A stretch of DNA of 64,000 bases from Linum tenue (lineage: Eukaryota > Streptophyta > Magnoliopsida > Malpighiales > Linaceae). Under the pieces are notes generated by a model. That model was not told where the DNA came from, ran no database searches, and saw only the letters and a list, made by a program, of their open reading frames with translations. Below are positions 21,325 through 32,395 of this stretch, piece after piece. Both the position numbers and the translations under genes were made by a program. The stretch spans positions 44,541,587-44,605,586 of the forward strand of contig CAMGYJ010000007.1 in the NCBI GenBank assembly GCA_946122785.1. The letters are read 5' to 3'. Position 1 is the first letter of the stretch. Every line of letters starts with the position of its first letter.

Positions 21325-21848
21325 AACAATGGGTGCAGGACAAGGTTTATGGTTCTCTGCTAAATCAGACCTCACCATTAGAGGTTACAGCGACTCTGAA
21401 TGGGCAACCTGTCCTGATACCAAAAGGTAGTTACTGGCTACAGCACCTTTCTGGGTGATTCTCTCATTACATGGAAAAGCAAGAAACAAACTACTGTCTC
21501 GAGGTCTTCCTCCGAGGCAGAGTATAGTGCACTTGCACAGCTCTGCTGTGAAGTTCGGTGGATAAAATGCTTGATGGAATTCTTCCAGGTGCCACACCCC
21601 CATCCTATTCCACTTTTTGCGACAATCAGTCTGCTATTTACATAGCAGATAACCCGGTCTTTCACGAGCGTACTAAACACCTTGTGGTTGACCTGCACAT
21701 CACTTGTGAAAGACTAAAGGCTGGGCTTATTACACTGCAACACATCTCTACTGAATACCAGCCAACAGACATTTTCACGAAAGGGTTGTCTGCAGAGAGG
21801 TTCCGATTTCTGCTGTCCAAGTTGGGTGCAGTACTTGGTGAGATTTGA
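21325..21848 (+). pseudogene. Copia RNase H fragment
   Basis: The translation shows the end of a Ty1/copia polyprotein: IRGYSDSEWATCPDTKR followed by a stop, then, after a frame change, SRSSSEAEY-like sequence, then FCDNQSAIYIADNPVFHERT, KHLVVDLHITCERL and STEYQPTDIFTKGLS. These are the RNase H catalytic region and the conserved C-terminus. Integrase, RT and LTRs are not present, so this is an isolated relic. It joins decayed gypsy sequence on its left. Confidence 0.85.
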
Positions 21849-22239
21849 GAGTTGATGTAGTTTTATGAAAGATATTTACCAAGTTAAATGATTCAAATTG
21901 AGTGTCTTTTCATGATGACTAATATGACGTTTCCGCTAATTAATTACTACAAGATTTAGATGTTGTCAATTTATTAATGGCAGATTGGTGAAAGTAGTAT
22001 CCGGCCAGATTAGAGTGTTACACTCTCGTTCACACTTTGTTCGTAGATATAAATCATGTTTAGAATTGTTGTTCTAGAAGTTGAGGCTTTAGTAATTGAA
22101 TTCAAACAATACTAGTTTTTTTGGTCCGGGCTCCGCAGAGGTAACAAATTATCTATATTTAAAACTTCATCCACCTATTTAATAATTAAGTTGGAATCAA
22201 ATAATTTTACCAAATAATCAGGATATGATACATCCATGA
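21849..22239. other. Intergenic tract
   Basis: AT-rich sequence downstream of the copia relic, possibly including remains of its LTR. No matching LTR was found. Confidence 0.4.
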
Positions 22240-22860
22240 GATTTAAGTATTGTTTTAATTATGCATTATGAAAGACTTAAGTGATATATAATAAATAATT
22301 ATCTCTCTATAAGATTTACTTAGTGTCTTAATCATTGGGAAAGGTTCATGCAATACATTTGTTTAGGTGATACATAACATATCTCTCTGTAAGTTATACG
22401 TAATTTAGTTAGTAGTTACATAATTATTATAGAACGTTATTACATAAATCTTCTATATTGTGTGATATAATAATAAAATCAAGTTATATAAAGAACAAAC
22501 TTGACTAAACTGTTATGAAAATGTTAACTTACCTTACAGAACATTTGTGTAATGCAAATTGATGAAATGACAACTGTTTAGTTGATAATAAAGGGATTTT
22601 CGTTCAAACTTATATTGTGGAAGACTTAGGTAATAAGTTTGTTTATTTGATATATAAGAAATAATGATCCCTTTATAGGTTTTACACAGTGTCTTAATCA
22701 TTATGAAAGATCTAAGAAATATGTTTGTTTAATTGATATGTATATGAAATGACTATCCGTCCGAAAGTTTTATGTATAGTGTCTTAAATCATTACGCAAG
22801 ACTTACGAAATACGTTTGTTTAATGGATACATAAGATTGAAATATCCCTCTATAAGTAGG
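22240..22860. repeat. Degenerate tandem repeat, unit about 105-130 bp
   Basis: The ordered words GAAAGACTTA, ATACGTTTGTTTAATTGATA, ATAAGAAATAAT, CCCTCTATAAG, TTTTACGTAGTGTCTTAATC and ATTATGAAAG recur about five times with substitutions and small indels. It codes for nothing. It looks like a decayed satellite or an expanded subterminal repeat. Confidence 0.65.
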
Positions 22861-23359
22861 TAAAATGTCGATGGATTTCATTAAAATTAATAACCCGACT
22901 TTTTATGAGATGAAAACGGAGGAAGGAGAAAAACTTGAGAAGCTACATGCAACCGGGCGCAAAAAAAAAGTGTTGGTCTCCGAAACAATCTAATGAACAT
23001 TACCTTCTTAAGCGGGCGGATATTTGGTAAGGAACAGTGACTAAACTTGGGATTTAATATAATAGAAGTGTCTACCACCGCAAAGCACATATAGTTGAAA
23101 GGAGTGAGAGTGACACATACGTCCATATTATAAGAAGGTTGGGTGTGCATGAGAACAGAACACAGTGTTTGTATTTCCAAGGCATATGCCATTACAATTT
23201 ACATGTAGCGAATGTACAACACCAGTGTTTCAAACGTTTTTTCTCGGTCGGACTAGGGTGCCATATTCTGCCTCTTAATTTCGAGAAGTTTATCGAATAT
23301 GCACCACGGGAAGCTGCGGAAATGAGGCTGGTCCGCTTCCCTGTAACTTAGATGGTAAG
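22861..23359. other. Intergenic tract beside the RDR pseudogene
   Basis: No supported gene. It may contain the continuation of the RDR pseudogene beyond an intron or deletion, but no further RDR motif was recognised. Confidence 0.4.
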
Positions 23360-24190
23360 TTACAAGGTTGCGTCAATTGTGTCTAGGATTTGCTTTTGCT
23401 TCTCCTCAAAAATGTGGTCCTCAATTGAAAGTGAGGAGAGCAATGTGATCAACTGGCGGTTTAGGAAGGCGCCATGATACTTGTTGTAGGCCAGTACATC
23501 TAACCCTTGTGTGGGTGCTCTCAAACTTTTTTCATGCTGTTCCTCAAGGACAGCTTCTTCTTCTTCGATCCGGGATCCACCGCTACCACTCCTTTGAATC
23601 CAGCGTACCAAATCCGGAACGCTGAAGTAGAAGGAGGGCAGCGGCATTTTTGGGCCACTTCCACGGCGAATTCTTTCGAGATCATCTTCCCGATCCCATC
23701 GGAGAAAACATACCGGATTTCGTCATCCTCCGGTGACTCGATATCGGGTATGATTTCTACCTCGATCGTCCATACCAACTTCCGACTTCTCTGTAGACGA
23801 GGCCAGTGACTGGCCCAATCTTTCCGCGAATTTTGCAACGTTTCTGATGACGTTGAAGTTCCCCATCCAAGCCCTAATGGAATCGGTGCTGATGTCCCCC
23901 ACTTCGAGCAAACATCCAACAAGATGTAGCCTTCAGTTGGCTTGAAGAGTATGCAAGGAACTCAGAACCACATTTCTTCGATTAGGGGCTCCCCATCACC
24001 AGTATCTTTATAACTTTGAGCGTAACATGCTAAATCATCAGGAAGTCTTTGGTGGGGAGGAAACTCTAGATATAATGTGGCGGATTGTCCAATAAGGCCT
24101 TTTCTTGTGGGATCTGGTATTCTCACCCACTGCCCTTGTCCGTCCTTCCGAGAGATATGTGGGGCGCTAGACAACTGCATATATACATAC
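23360..24190 (-). pseudogene. RDR1-like RNA-dependent RNA polymerase fragment, frameshifted
   Basis: Plant RDR1 copies aberrant or foreign RNA into double-stranded RNA for silencing. On the minus strand three frames in order match it: WVRIPDPTRKGLIGQSATLY (about 24130), then IRAWMGNFNVIRNVAKFAE (about 23880), then RYVFSDGIGKMISKEFAVEV with YAGFKGVVAVDPGS (about 23720-23570), then LDVLAYNKYHGAFLNRQLIT and IEDHIFEEKQKQILDTIDATL (to 23360). The pieces are separated by at least two frame changes and an in-frame stop, and the stretch between the first and second blocks is shortened. The catalytic DLDGD region, further downstream in the family, is not present. This is a non-functional fragment. Confidence 0.85.
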
Positions 24191-26899
24191 ATATAGGAAG
24201 AAGAAAGGAGATCACTTAATTAGTTAGTTCATAGCGTGAAATCATGTAGTCTTGTCTTTATTAAAATCAATCACATGCAACGAGAACATATCATATCATT
24301 AGTATGAAGTTTGATCGTGTTATTTTTATTGGATTCATCATAATGAGTTTAAAGAACAATCACCAATGTATCACCACCGATGTTGTGTATATGCATGATA
24401 ACGAACATAAATGAGTGTAAATTTACATGTCTAGCATGACAGCGAACATAAATGAGTGTATATGCATGATAACGAACATAAATGAGTGTAAATTTACATG
24501 ACACGCGACGATATTTTCCCGTTAGTGAAGAATTTTATTTACGTTATTGGAATTGTTGTCACGTAAAGTTCATTTTAATGTGAGGAAACGAAAATTTGAT
24601 TCACAAATACGTTTTGCAATGGTCTAAAGCCTATAGGTGACTCCCCTGTCACGAAAAAAGCAGATTGGGTCCCTATCATTAAGACTAGAGTCAAATGAAT
24701 TTGTTTAACTAATCCAGATCTTAAGAGTAATCTTGTGGTTTCATTATGTGGAGAAATGTTAAAGGGTAATTAGGAGAATTAGTTTATATCACTAACTATG
24801 AGGGTAAAAACAAGTTAAGGTTTTATTTTGTTTCCGTTTAACAACTTCATCATTCCCACCAGAATTTCTCAACTTACGCCCTCGCCCCTCTGGATTAATC
24901 TAATAACTATTATTAATAAATTAGTTATTATTATCTTGTATTTATTAAAATCAATCACAATGAGAACATATCATATCATTAGTATCAGTTATAGAATAAG
25001 TTGTCATAACGTATGGAAATTCCCTTTTAATGTCATTTGTAAAAATCTTATCTTGTTTTATGAAATTAAATATGAAAGTTGGTATGATCGAAATATTACA
25101 CATGTTTGGACTATGATAATTTATTGTAACTTCAAGACCAATATTTTTGAAAATAGATTTTAACCATCAGCTGCCAAAATTACTAAAATTTCTAAAATGT
25201 GAACTTTTTGATCTTGATATAGAGGTGAAAATCCTTAGTCATTGGTTTGATAGTTTTATGTCACATATGATTTACCCATGTAAAATTTATTTTGAAAAGG
25301 GTGCATGCACGTTTATCTCCTGATTATTCATTGAGTAGCCGAACAAAACTTGTATTGAAGATACAAATTATAAGAAATCATGCAAAATATATTAGTTTAT
25401 ATTTGAGCCGAGAAATCGATAATGATTTTTTTTTCAAATGATGCTTAGTATTTATTTCTGCAAACTCGACACCGGGAAAGCGAGTTCTATTTTTGAGTAG
25501 TTAAATATAATATCATATACATATTAAAAGACCTTCAATGTAAATAGCATGATTTTCTTACAGTAGCAATTTTCCATCCAATGTAAAAAAGAACAAATAT
25601 GTAGAAAACAAAAAATAAATGGAGATAATAAAAAAATTGATTTGCTTAGAAATAAACACTACACCTCATAATAAATGGAAAAAAAATGCTAATTCCAGAC
25701 TATCACATGTATAAGAATTTGACTAAAGTCTAAAACAGTTAATCGATATTAGTCTTTTGTCAACTGATTGTTAGGCTAGCTGGTCTTTTTTTACAAAAAT
25801 CAGGGGAAAAAGAAATTGATTGTTTAGAAAATGAAACACTACACCTTAAGATAAATGAAGTAAAAGGTAATTGTGAATTGTCACGTGTATAGGAATTTGA
25901 CAAAAACACTTAATCATGGTCTTATTATCATCAGCATATTAGTAGTTTTTACAAATTATCCTTTTGTTTTTTCAACAATTAAGTGGCAAAATCATCCTTT
26001 CTAGAATCGCTTGAAATTTGAATGGAGTATGTTTTGACGAAGAATGTTCATAGATTAGTGGTATAATAATACTAATATGTTGATGTTGATGATTTATCAC
26101 CTATTAATTTGGTAATTATAAAAAATTCTTAGTGATTATTTGCCTCTTTATTAATAAAAAAAATACAGCACTAGTATTACTTTATGCTGCATCTATTATA
26201 ACTGAAAATTTGATAAAGGAGACTAAACTAGAAAACATCAAATATTTTCATATTACACAGTTACACATTCCCAACCCCAACAGTCGATGTTATTAATAAA
26301 CTAAAAAGTAAATGTAAGTTAGCAAAGCAAATTTGGATCTATGTATTGATTATTACACTTGCTTCATGATTTGTAGTACTAACCAACTAATAGCTGCTAG
26401 CAATATGCAAATTTTGAAGCAACGGGAACCCCCGTGAACCAGCAGTCAACCCTGCAGAAAATAATTTGGTTCATAACGGGAGGAGTTACGGTGTTAATTG
26501 TACAAGAGTTAGCACCGTCCTAACCAAGGGTTAGTAGTGATTTAGCTTAGATGTTGTATTGATTTTATAATAATCCGTAATGATTTCGTTGTTTTTAGTA
26601 GCGTTTTTTACTAGTTATCACGGTGTTAACCCCTATAAGAGTTAGCACCTAATCCCATCCGGTCACAACCATTAACCATTAATATACACAATAAAATTGT
26701 GGTAATAATAATGAATATTATGTTAGATATCAAATCCCACTAGGACCCGATAGCAAACACACAGCCCGCCCAACTCTAGTTTGCCAAAACTAGCCGTGGG
26801 CCAACTTAATTGTTCAGGGCTAGGTTCAGAAAATGGCGGGTTTTGATTTTGGGCTACTGAAGAAGCTGGGCCGGTCGTATAATGAGGCCCAATAAAGAA
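24191..26899. other. AT-rich intergenic region with local duplications
   Basis: No gene was recognised. There are three local direct repeats: a 45-bp unit at 24385-24429 and 24456-24500; a roughly 55-bp unit (TTATTAAAATCAATCACA..ATCATATCATTAGTAT) at 24249-24306 and 24930-24985; and a diverged unit of about 110 bp (AACACTACACCT..ATAAATG) at about 25630-25745 and 25785-25920. They suggest a history of small duplications. Confidence 0.6.
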
Positions 26900-29020
26900 A
26901 TTCTTTCTTACCGGCCTTCTCCGTCGCCTTCGTTCTGCTCCGGCGAGAGACGCCGGTAGCAGAGGACGGCGATCAGGACTTGGACGAATGGCTAAAGAAA
27001 TTGATAGCAAATTCTTTGACGTACTAGAGAGCCTTTTTTTTTTTTTTTCTCTTTTCCATTTTTCATCTTCTCCGTTGAGAAACTTCCGAAGCAGAGGACG
27101 GCGAACGTTTGGCTAGCTGTTTCCTACCTTTGCCCGCCGCCAACCTTTGCGCTCCGGCGGAAAACGCCGTTCCGAATTGACCACGGTCAATCGCTAAGGA
27201 TACGAAATCCATTTCGATATCCAAGAAAAAATCTTTCTTTCAATTCCTCCTTCTGGCCCGGCAGACATTCCGGAAGCAGAGGACGGCGGCGTGTGCATTG
27301 TTTACCGAATAAAATTGGCGTTTGCATTTGAGGAGTCTACTAGCCTTTGCAGCCACTGGTAATTTCGTCAATTCCTTCGTCGCTCTTTTTGTTCTTAGGT
27401 TTTTTTTTTCCCGATTTGGGTATCTCTGAGTTGTTTGATTATCCGGTCGTGTTCCCCTAGGTCAATTGAGGTGAAATGGGTTGGATGTTTAATCAGATAG
27501 AAAAAGTTTTCTCTGCAGCTCAATTTGTTGTTCGGTGTTTATATTTGATCGACCTAGATATCTATAGCAATAGCAGAATTTCAGTATAGGGGATTCGATG
27601 TTATGCATTCTCGGAGGAGGAAGGGCAGATCTCGTCAATGTTTTGAGAAAGGCCAGGAGAGGTAATTAGTTGATTTTGGGTTCAATTCGGAAATTACTAT
27701 GTTCTTAGCTTTCATTATCTTTCGCCATTGTTGCCTAATCTTTGTAGGGGTTAAGTAGGGATTAAGGATAAGAGTAATTACTGGGGGGAAATGGATTCGT
27801 AGGTGAGAGTTAAGATTCCATCTTTAAAACTCTCCAACTTATAGTAGTACTAGGAGATATAGATCACAAATGCCTTGAAAGTAAATCACACTCTGATTTG
27901 GCTTTATAGTTTGTCTAATGCTAGTATTTGTTATTGAAAGTTGAAGTAATGTAGATATTGTGTTGTAGTATGGTTACAAGGATAGCATTAGGATCTAAGT
28001 TCATTTTCTTCATGATGATCTGATAGTGAGAAATGTTTGCATGCTCTCACCCGGGGTTTCACACTTCAGTAGTTGGGTGACTTTTCATTGCCAAGTTTGA
28101 ATGAGACAAAGGGTTATTTGGGTTGTGTTTTTCCTGCTCTTTTCCATCTCAGCTTGGATTTTCGTTCTCATCAGTTTCCCTCTCTAATTTTTCAATGATT
28201 ATTTTGCGCTTGCAGCACCCTATTTGGTTGGGTGCATGGTGATTCCAATTCCACAGCCAACCAGGTTTAAACAATCCATTCCACGACTCTTAGTCCTTCT
28301 GTCAATAATACATTGTAGTCTTCATTGCATTTCTATAGTCCAGTTTGCCCGTTTGGAGGAGTCAATTACAACTCAGTTACTTTGTGCAATCACATAGATG
28401 TCGTTTTGTTCTATCACTTGTAAAAGTAATAAGGCAGTTGTGAATTGTGATAAGGTACTTCTAGTTGAATAAGTTTTTATTGGTCAGTAGCCATACATTG
28501 GGACTTCCAGATGGGTTTCTTATGCTATTTTGAGATGTGTAATGACTTCTTTCAAGCTGCTGATGAGTGGATTGATTCTCGGTACCTCTTTCAGATTACT
28601 TCACATATGTTGGATTAGTTAAACTCACTGTATTTATGTGAAGTGTTGATAGCTAGTTATATGGTTGGTTATTTTGCTGTGCTGTTCTCTAAACTCCTCG
28701 TCTTCTGCTGCTGTTAATATTCAGGGGAAACTTTCACTAATGTGAGGCAGAAGTGGCATAGGCAAGAAGAAGAAGCAACAAGATGATCTGATGGTATGTT
28801 GGTATGTTGGTCTCTCTATCTGTCAGAATAATCATTCCTTACGACTAGTAGGGATAATTAAATTAGTACTCTGTCATCATCTCATCTATGTATGAAACTC
28901 TCTTTTTCTACTGTTTCAAAGAATAGGCAATGGAGTAAATTAATGCTAAAAAGGATTAATTGCAAGCCTTAGTTTCTAAAATCAAGTACTGATTTCATCA
29001 ATAACTAGCATCTTGTCACT
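26900..29020 (+). other. Leader-like and intron-like tract upstream of the lipase fragment
   Basis: From 26900 the composition changes to GC-rich, pyrimidine-tract-bearing sequence resembling a plant 5' UTR. AGCAGAGGACGGCG occurs at about 26958, 27092 and 27272. T-rich intron-like sequence follows. Possible splice sites are seen, for example an acceptor at 28724 before GGGAAACTTTC, but no protein of known family emerges. It could be the old promoter and first exons of the lipase pseudogene. Confidence 0.35.
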
Positions 29021-29025
29021 TCAGA

Positions 29026-29505
29026 TCAAAACTACAGATGGATACTTGTTGGTTCTCCACAAGGTTCCCTTCATAAATGGAAACACCACTTCGGATCGAG
29101 GTCCTTTCGTATTGCTTCAACATCGACTCTTCATGGCGAGTTTCCTTAACTCTACTTCCACCCTTTTCCTATTGAATAAAAAAGATTAGGATAAGAGCGT
29201 CAATTCTTTTAGAATGCATCTCACCTTTGTGTTATAGTGAACAATCTGTCCATGACATGCATATCTTGGTATCCCTGTAATAAGTCATGACCTTGCCTGC
29301 TAATTGAGTTTGTCTTATTGGTTCTTCTTATGTGAATCGATTTAAAAATGTAATCAGGGTGGTGATTTCTCGTTTATGAATTCATGATTCTCCTGAAGAG
29401 TCACTAGGCTTCATTCTTGTGGACCATGGTTTTGATGTATGGGCTGTAAATGTTCGTGGGACATTATGCAGTAATTGGCATGTATCTTTGTCTGAAGAGG
29501 ACAAG
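29026..29505 (+). pseudogene. Acid lipase (triacylglycerol lipase, LIP1-like) fragment
   Basis: Two exon-like pieces match eukaryotic acid lipases. The first (29026-29139) reads IKTTDGYLLVLHKVPF and then GPFVLLQHRLFMA, where the family normally has QHGLFM. After an intron-like gap ending in CAG at 29358, the second reads GGDFSFMNS, then in another frame SPEESLGFILVDHGFDVW and NVRGTLCSNWHVSLSEEDK, ending at a GTAAAC donor-like site. A frameshift and stop separate MNS from SPEES. The nucleophile region (GHSQG) and the rest of the alpha/beta hydrolase are missing downstream. It is a pseudogene by sequence; a non-coding transcript is possible. Confidence 0.8.
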
Positions 29506-30299
29506 GTAAACCTGATTGTGTGGATGCAGACAACTGCATGAGCAAAGACAAACTGTTGTTTGTAGGTTTTCTTGATTAGTTGTGCATTCCATTTCTTCCT
29601 CTAATTGTTTTTCAGGTCATTTAACATTGTTTTGAACAACCGAGGTGTAGGAGTACTTGACAGGGGTACTCACTCAATCCCCAATCAAACAGTGGGTTAC
29701 TTCATTATTAAATTGTAATGTTTGGTTCTATTTTGTTGATAATTAAACTGAAATGTTAGCTTACCTCCCCTTTGGTCTCAGGTCAGATTACGCACAAATT
29801 TACATTTGCTCAATTGCTTTCTATGCTTGCTCATCTTGCTTTCCTGCTATTTTGTTCTTTGCATAAGATATAATGTTTTGTTAGCTTACTACTCGATCAT
29901 ATTATAGTGATTCGTATCCTTTTGCTTACATACCTTCAAATTGTGCATGGATCAAGGCTGTCTGTTTTGATGGTTGATTACTTAGGTAATTAAGTGGTTT
30001 GAATGGGGTGTTTCTGCAGGACTTCCAATTAACGAAGGAAGTTGATCTACTGGCTTGCACGATGCTAGAATTTTGTGGTATAAGGAGCTAAGGGCAGTGG
30101 GGCTATAAGGAACTTCCTTAAGTATAGTTTTGAACTTTTGGTAGAATGTCAAACATAGAACTTCTTAGATTTGAATTGATGGTTTATATTGTTGATTGTT
30201 GGTTTCGCTTGTTGATGTGGTAATTCAAAGTCAGATTGGTTATCTGTATTGAAGAAAATTTCCTCAGATTTGTGGTGAGCTTATTAGAGCAGCTCTTTT
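29506..30299. other. Tract downstream of the lipase fragment
   Basis: T-rich sequence with intron-like acceptor strings (for example before 30021) but no continuing lipase exons or other gene. Confidence 0.4.
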
Positions 30300-30612
30300 T
30301 TAAAAAAAAACTGCTTATTTAGCGACGGTCAGTTTTCTTTAGCGACGGTCAGAACCGTTGCTACGTAATTTAATCCTTCTTCCGAAATATTTATTTAACG
30401 ACGACTCTCTTAATGGTACCGACAGCTTAGGTCGTCGCTAAATTTTATCGACGGCTAACTCGACGGTCTACCAAAACTGTCACTAAAATATTTAAGGACT
30501 GCGGGGTCAGCGACGGTCGACTGTCCGTCATTAAATATTTTAGCGACGGTCATACGAAAACCGTCGCTAAAAGTTCGTATGACCGTCGCTAAATGATTGT
30601 TTTGTTCTAGTG
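30300..30612. mobile_element. Short CACTA-like element or end
   Basis: The right end is the inverse of CACTAGAACAAAAC (to 30612). Copies of TTTAGCGACGGTC and its inverse GACCGTCGCTAAA fill the tract, at least eight in both orientations, as in CACTA subterminal regions. The left end (AAAACTGCTTATTTAGCGACGG at about 30310) is worn and its CACTA is not clear, so no 3-bp TSD could be confirmed. Confidence 0.75.
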
Positions 30613-30691
30613 CAATGTGTAAAAACCGCTGACAAAAATTAATTATTGTCACATTCGCAGGATTGTCTCCTCACATTTGTTTATTTTGTTC

Positions 30692-32395
30692 TCATAGCTG
30701 CTTCACAATCTGTTTCACCGATGTGTAAGTCCCCACAATCCCAACAACAGTCGCAACGACCAAAATCCCAACAATTAACATCAGCTCCAACCCAACTTTC
30801 CTAGCCGACTTGTTAATCCTAACGTAGCACAAACACGGCAAAATCAACGACGCAATCACGCTCAACGACGACCCAATAAACGCCATCACATAGCCGAAAA
30901 ACGGCACCGTCAGTGCCACAATCACTGTACTAATTAGAATCACGGTCCTCACTAGGATGCACAGCGCCCTGCTGTTCTCGAACACAAACTTCTCCTCCAC
31001 GGCCGTCGCGACCGGACCTATAATCACCGCGTATTTGGCCACGGGGTTCACCAGTGTCGTGTAAATCGCAACTTGCGAACTAATTTTCGCGATGGGAAGG
31101 TTTAACGTAACCTGCGACTTCAAATGCTCTCCGTACATCAGGTATCCCATGACCGCCATCGACCCGTACGACAAAGTGCTCACTACGAAACAGACGAGCA
31201 ATACCTGACAGGAAGAAGAAGAAAAAACGTACATAGTGTCACGCATAAGCAATTACGAAATTTCTTAATTCGAAATGCGAAATTATTGAAGTCTTGATTA
31301 CCTTAGAGAACTGAGTCCTGTCTTTCATGGAATTGCACAAGGTGGGGAAAACGGCATGTCCACAGTAACAGAAAGTGAACAAACTGATAGCGGTGGGCAA
31401 TCCTTCCAGCCTCAGGATTCTGCCACTTTCATGGAACCCAACTCCATCAACTGCTCCAACCCAGAAAACGCACACAGCCAAAACAATGGAGGCCAGAACC
31501 CCACCAACGGACACATAGGCCAAAACCCCTAGGCTTTTCAGCCAAGTTGTTGGGAGGATCACAAGACCAGAGAGCAGAATGAAGGCTTCTTTCCCTCCGA
31601 TTTCAAGGCTGCCTATCCTGAAAGCTGTGTGAGGGAACAATTTGTCCAAGTTGTCGCCTTCCAGTATCAGGAACTCGACTGCAACCAAGTAGAGCTCCAT
31701 GTACAGGAAGATGGAGACCAGTGCCCTTCCTTTGTACCCGAATGCTCGCTCGCCGATGTCGGGATAGGTCCTGATGTGCAGATCGGAGTCCATGCAGCGC
31801 TTCAGGAGCAGGCCTGTGTAGAAGCAGAGGACTGCCACGAGGAGGAGTAGTGCCAGGCTGAGCCACCCTCCTTGGGACAGTGCAAATGGGATTGACAGTA
31901 TCCCAACCCCTGAAATTTATTAAACGCGTCAGAACGGATATGAAAATCGACAATTGCAAGAAAGTAAAGCACGCACAGAGTTACGTTGTTCGCTAATACA
32001 ACGTGTATTAGTTAGTCTACGGTCAAGCGAGAGAGCCAGTTTCACTATACTTGAGTAGATGTAGCTTACAACGAGATATATATATATATATAGTTTCTTT
32101 TCCAAATGGGCTAATCTAATCCAACCTGAAAAATAAAAAAGGTTGCAAACCAAACCGAAAACTGACAATACACCATGGGTCGGGAGTCACCATGACTTGC
32201 AATCGACGCAACAAATAATCTGTTTTCTAAGTAACAGCAACAGGTAGGGAGTTATAAGAGTGGAAAACCTGACAAGGCATTGAGTCCATTGAAACAAGTT
32301 CTGAGGAAGGTTGTGCCCTTAGGTTTGGGATCCTGAGGTTGAGCCTGCAGATGGGTTTGGCTCTCCATCTCCATTGCAACCTTCTGGCACTCCAT
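30692..32395 (-). CDS. Vacuolar amino-acid transporter, AVT1 type, 3 exons, 415 aa
   Basis: A multi-pass membrane carrier of the amino acid/auxin permease family. AVT1-type members are known to move amino acids across the tonoplast; the substrate here is not shown. Exons are 32395-32269, 31909-31302 and 31204-30692, with GT-AG introns of 359 and 97 bp. They sum to 1248 bp with phases that fit (NALS/GVGIL and QFSK/VLLV across the junctions). The start MECQKVAMEM gives a short soluble N-terminus of about 40 residues, then GVGILSIPFALSQGGW opens the first membrane helix. Later helices include AISLFTFCYCGHAVFPTL, SYGSMAVMGYLMYG, the PVAKYAVIIGPVA region, VPFFGYVMAFIGSSLSV and LMLIVGILVVATVVGIVG. 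Length fits the short AVT1 subgroup. No lesions are seen. It lies in reverse orientation beside the CACTA-like end, 80 bp past its stop. Confidence 0.93.

Noticed and set aside
26723..27010. 95-codon minus-strand frame
   Set aside because: It overlaps the promoter/leader-like tract antisense, is Arg/Pro-rich and has no family resemblance.
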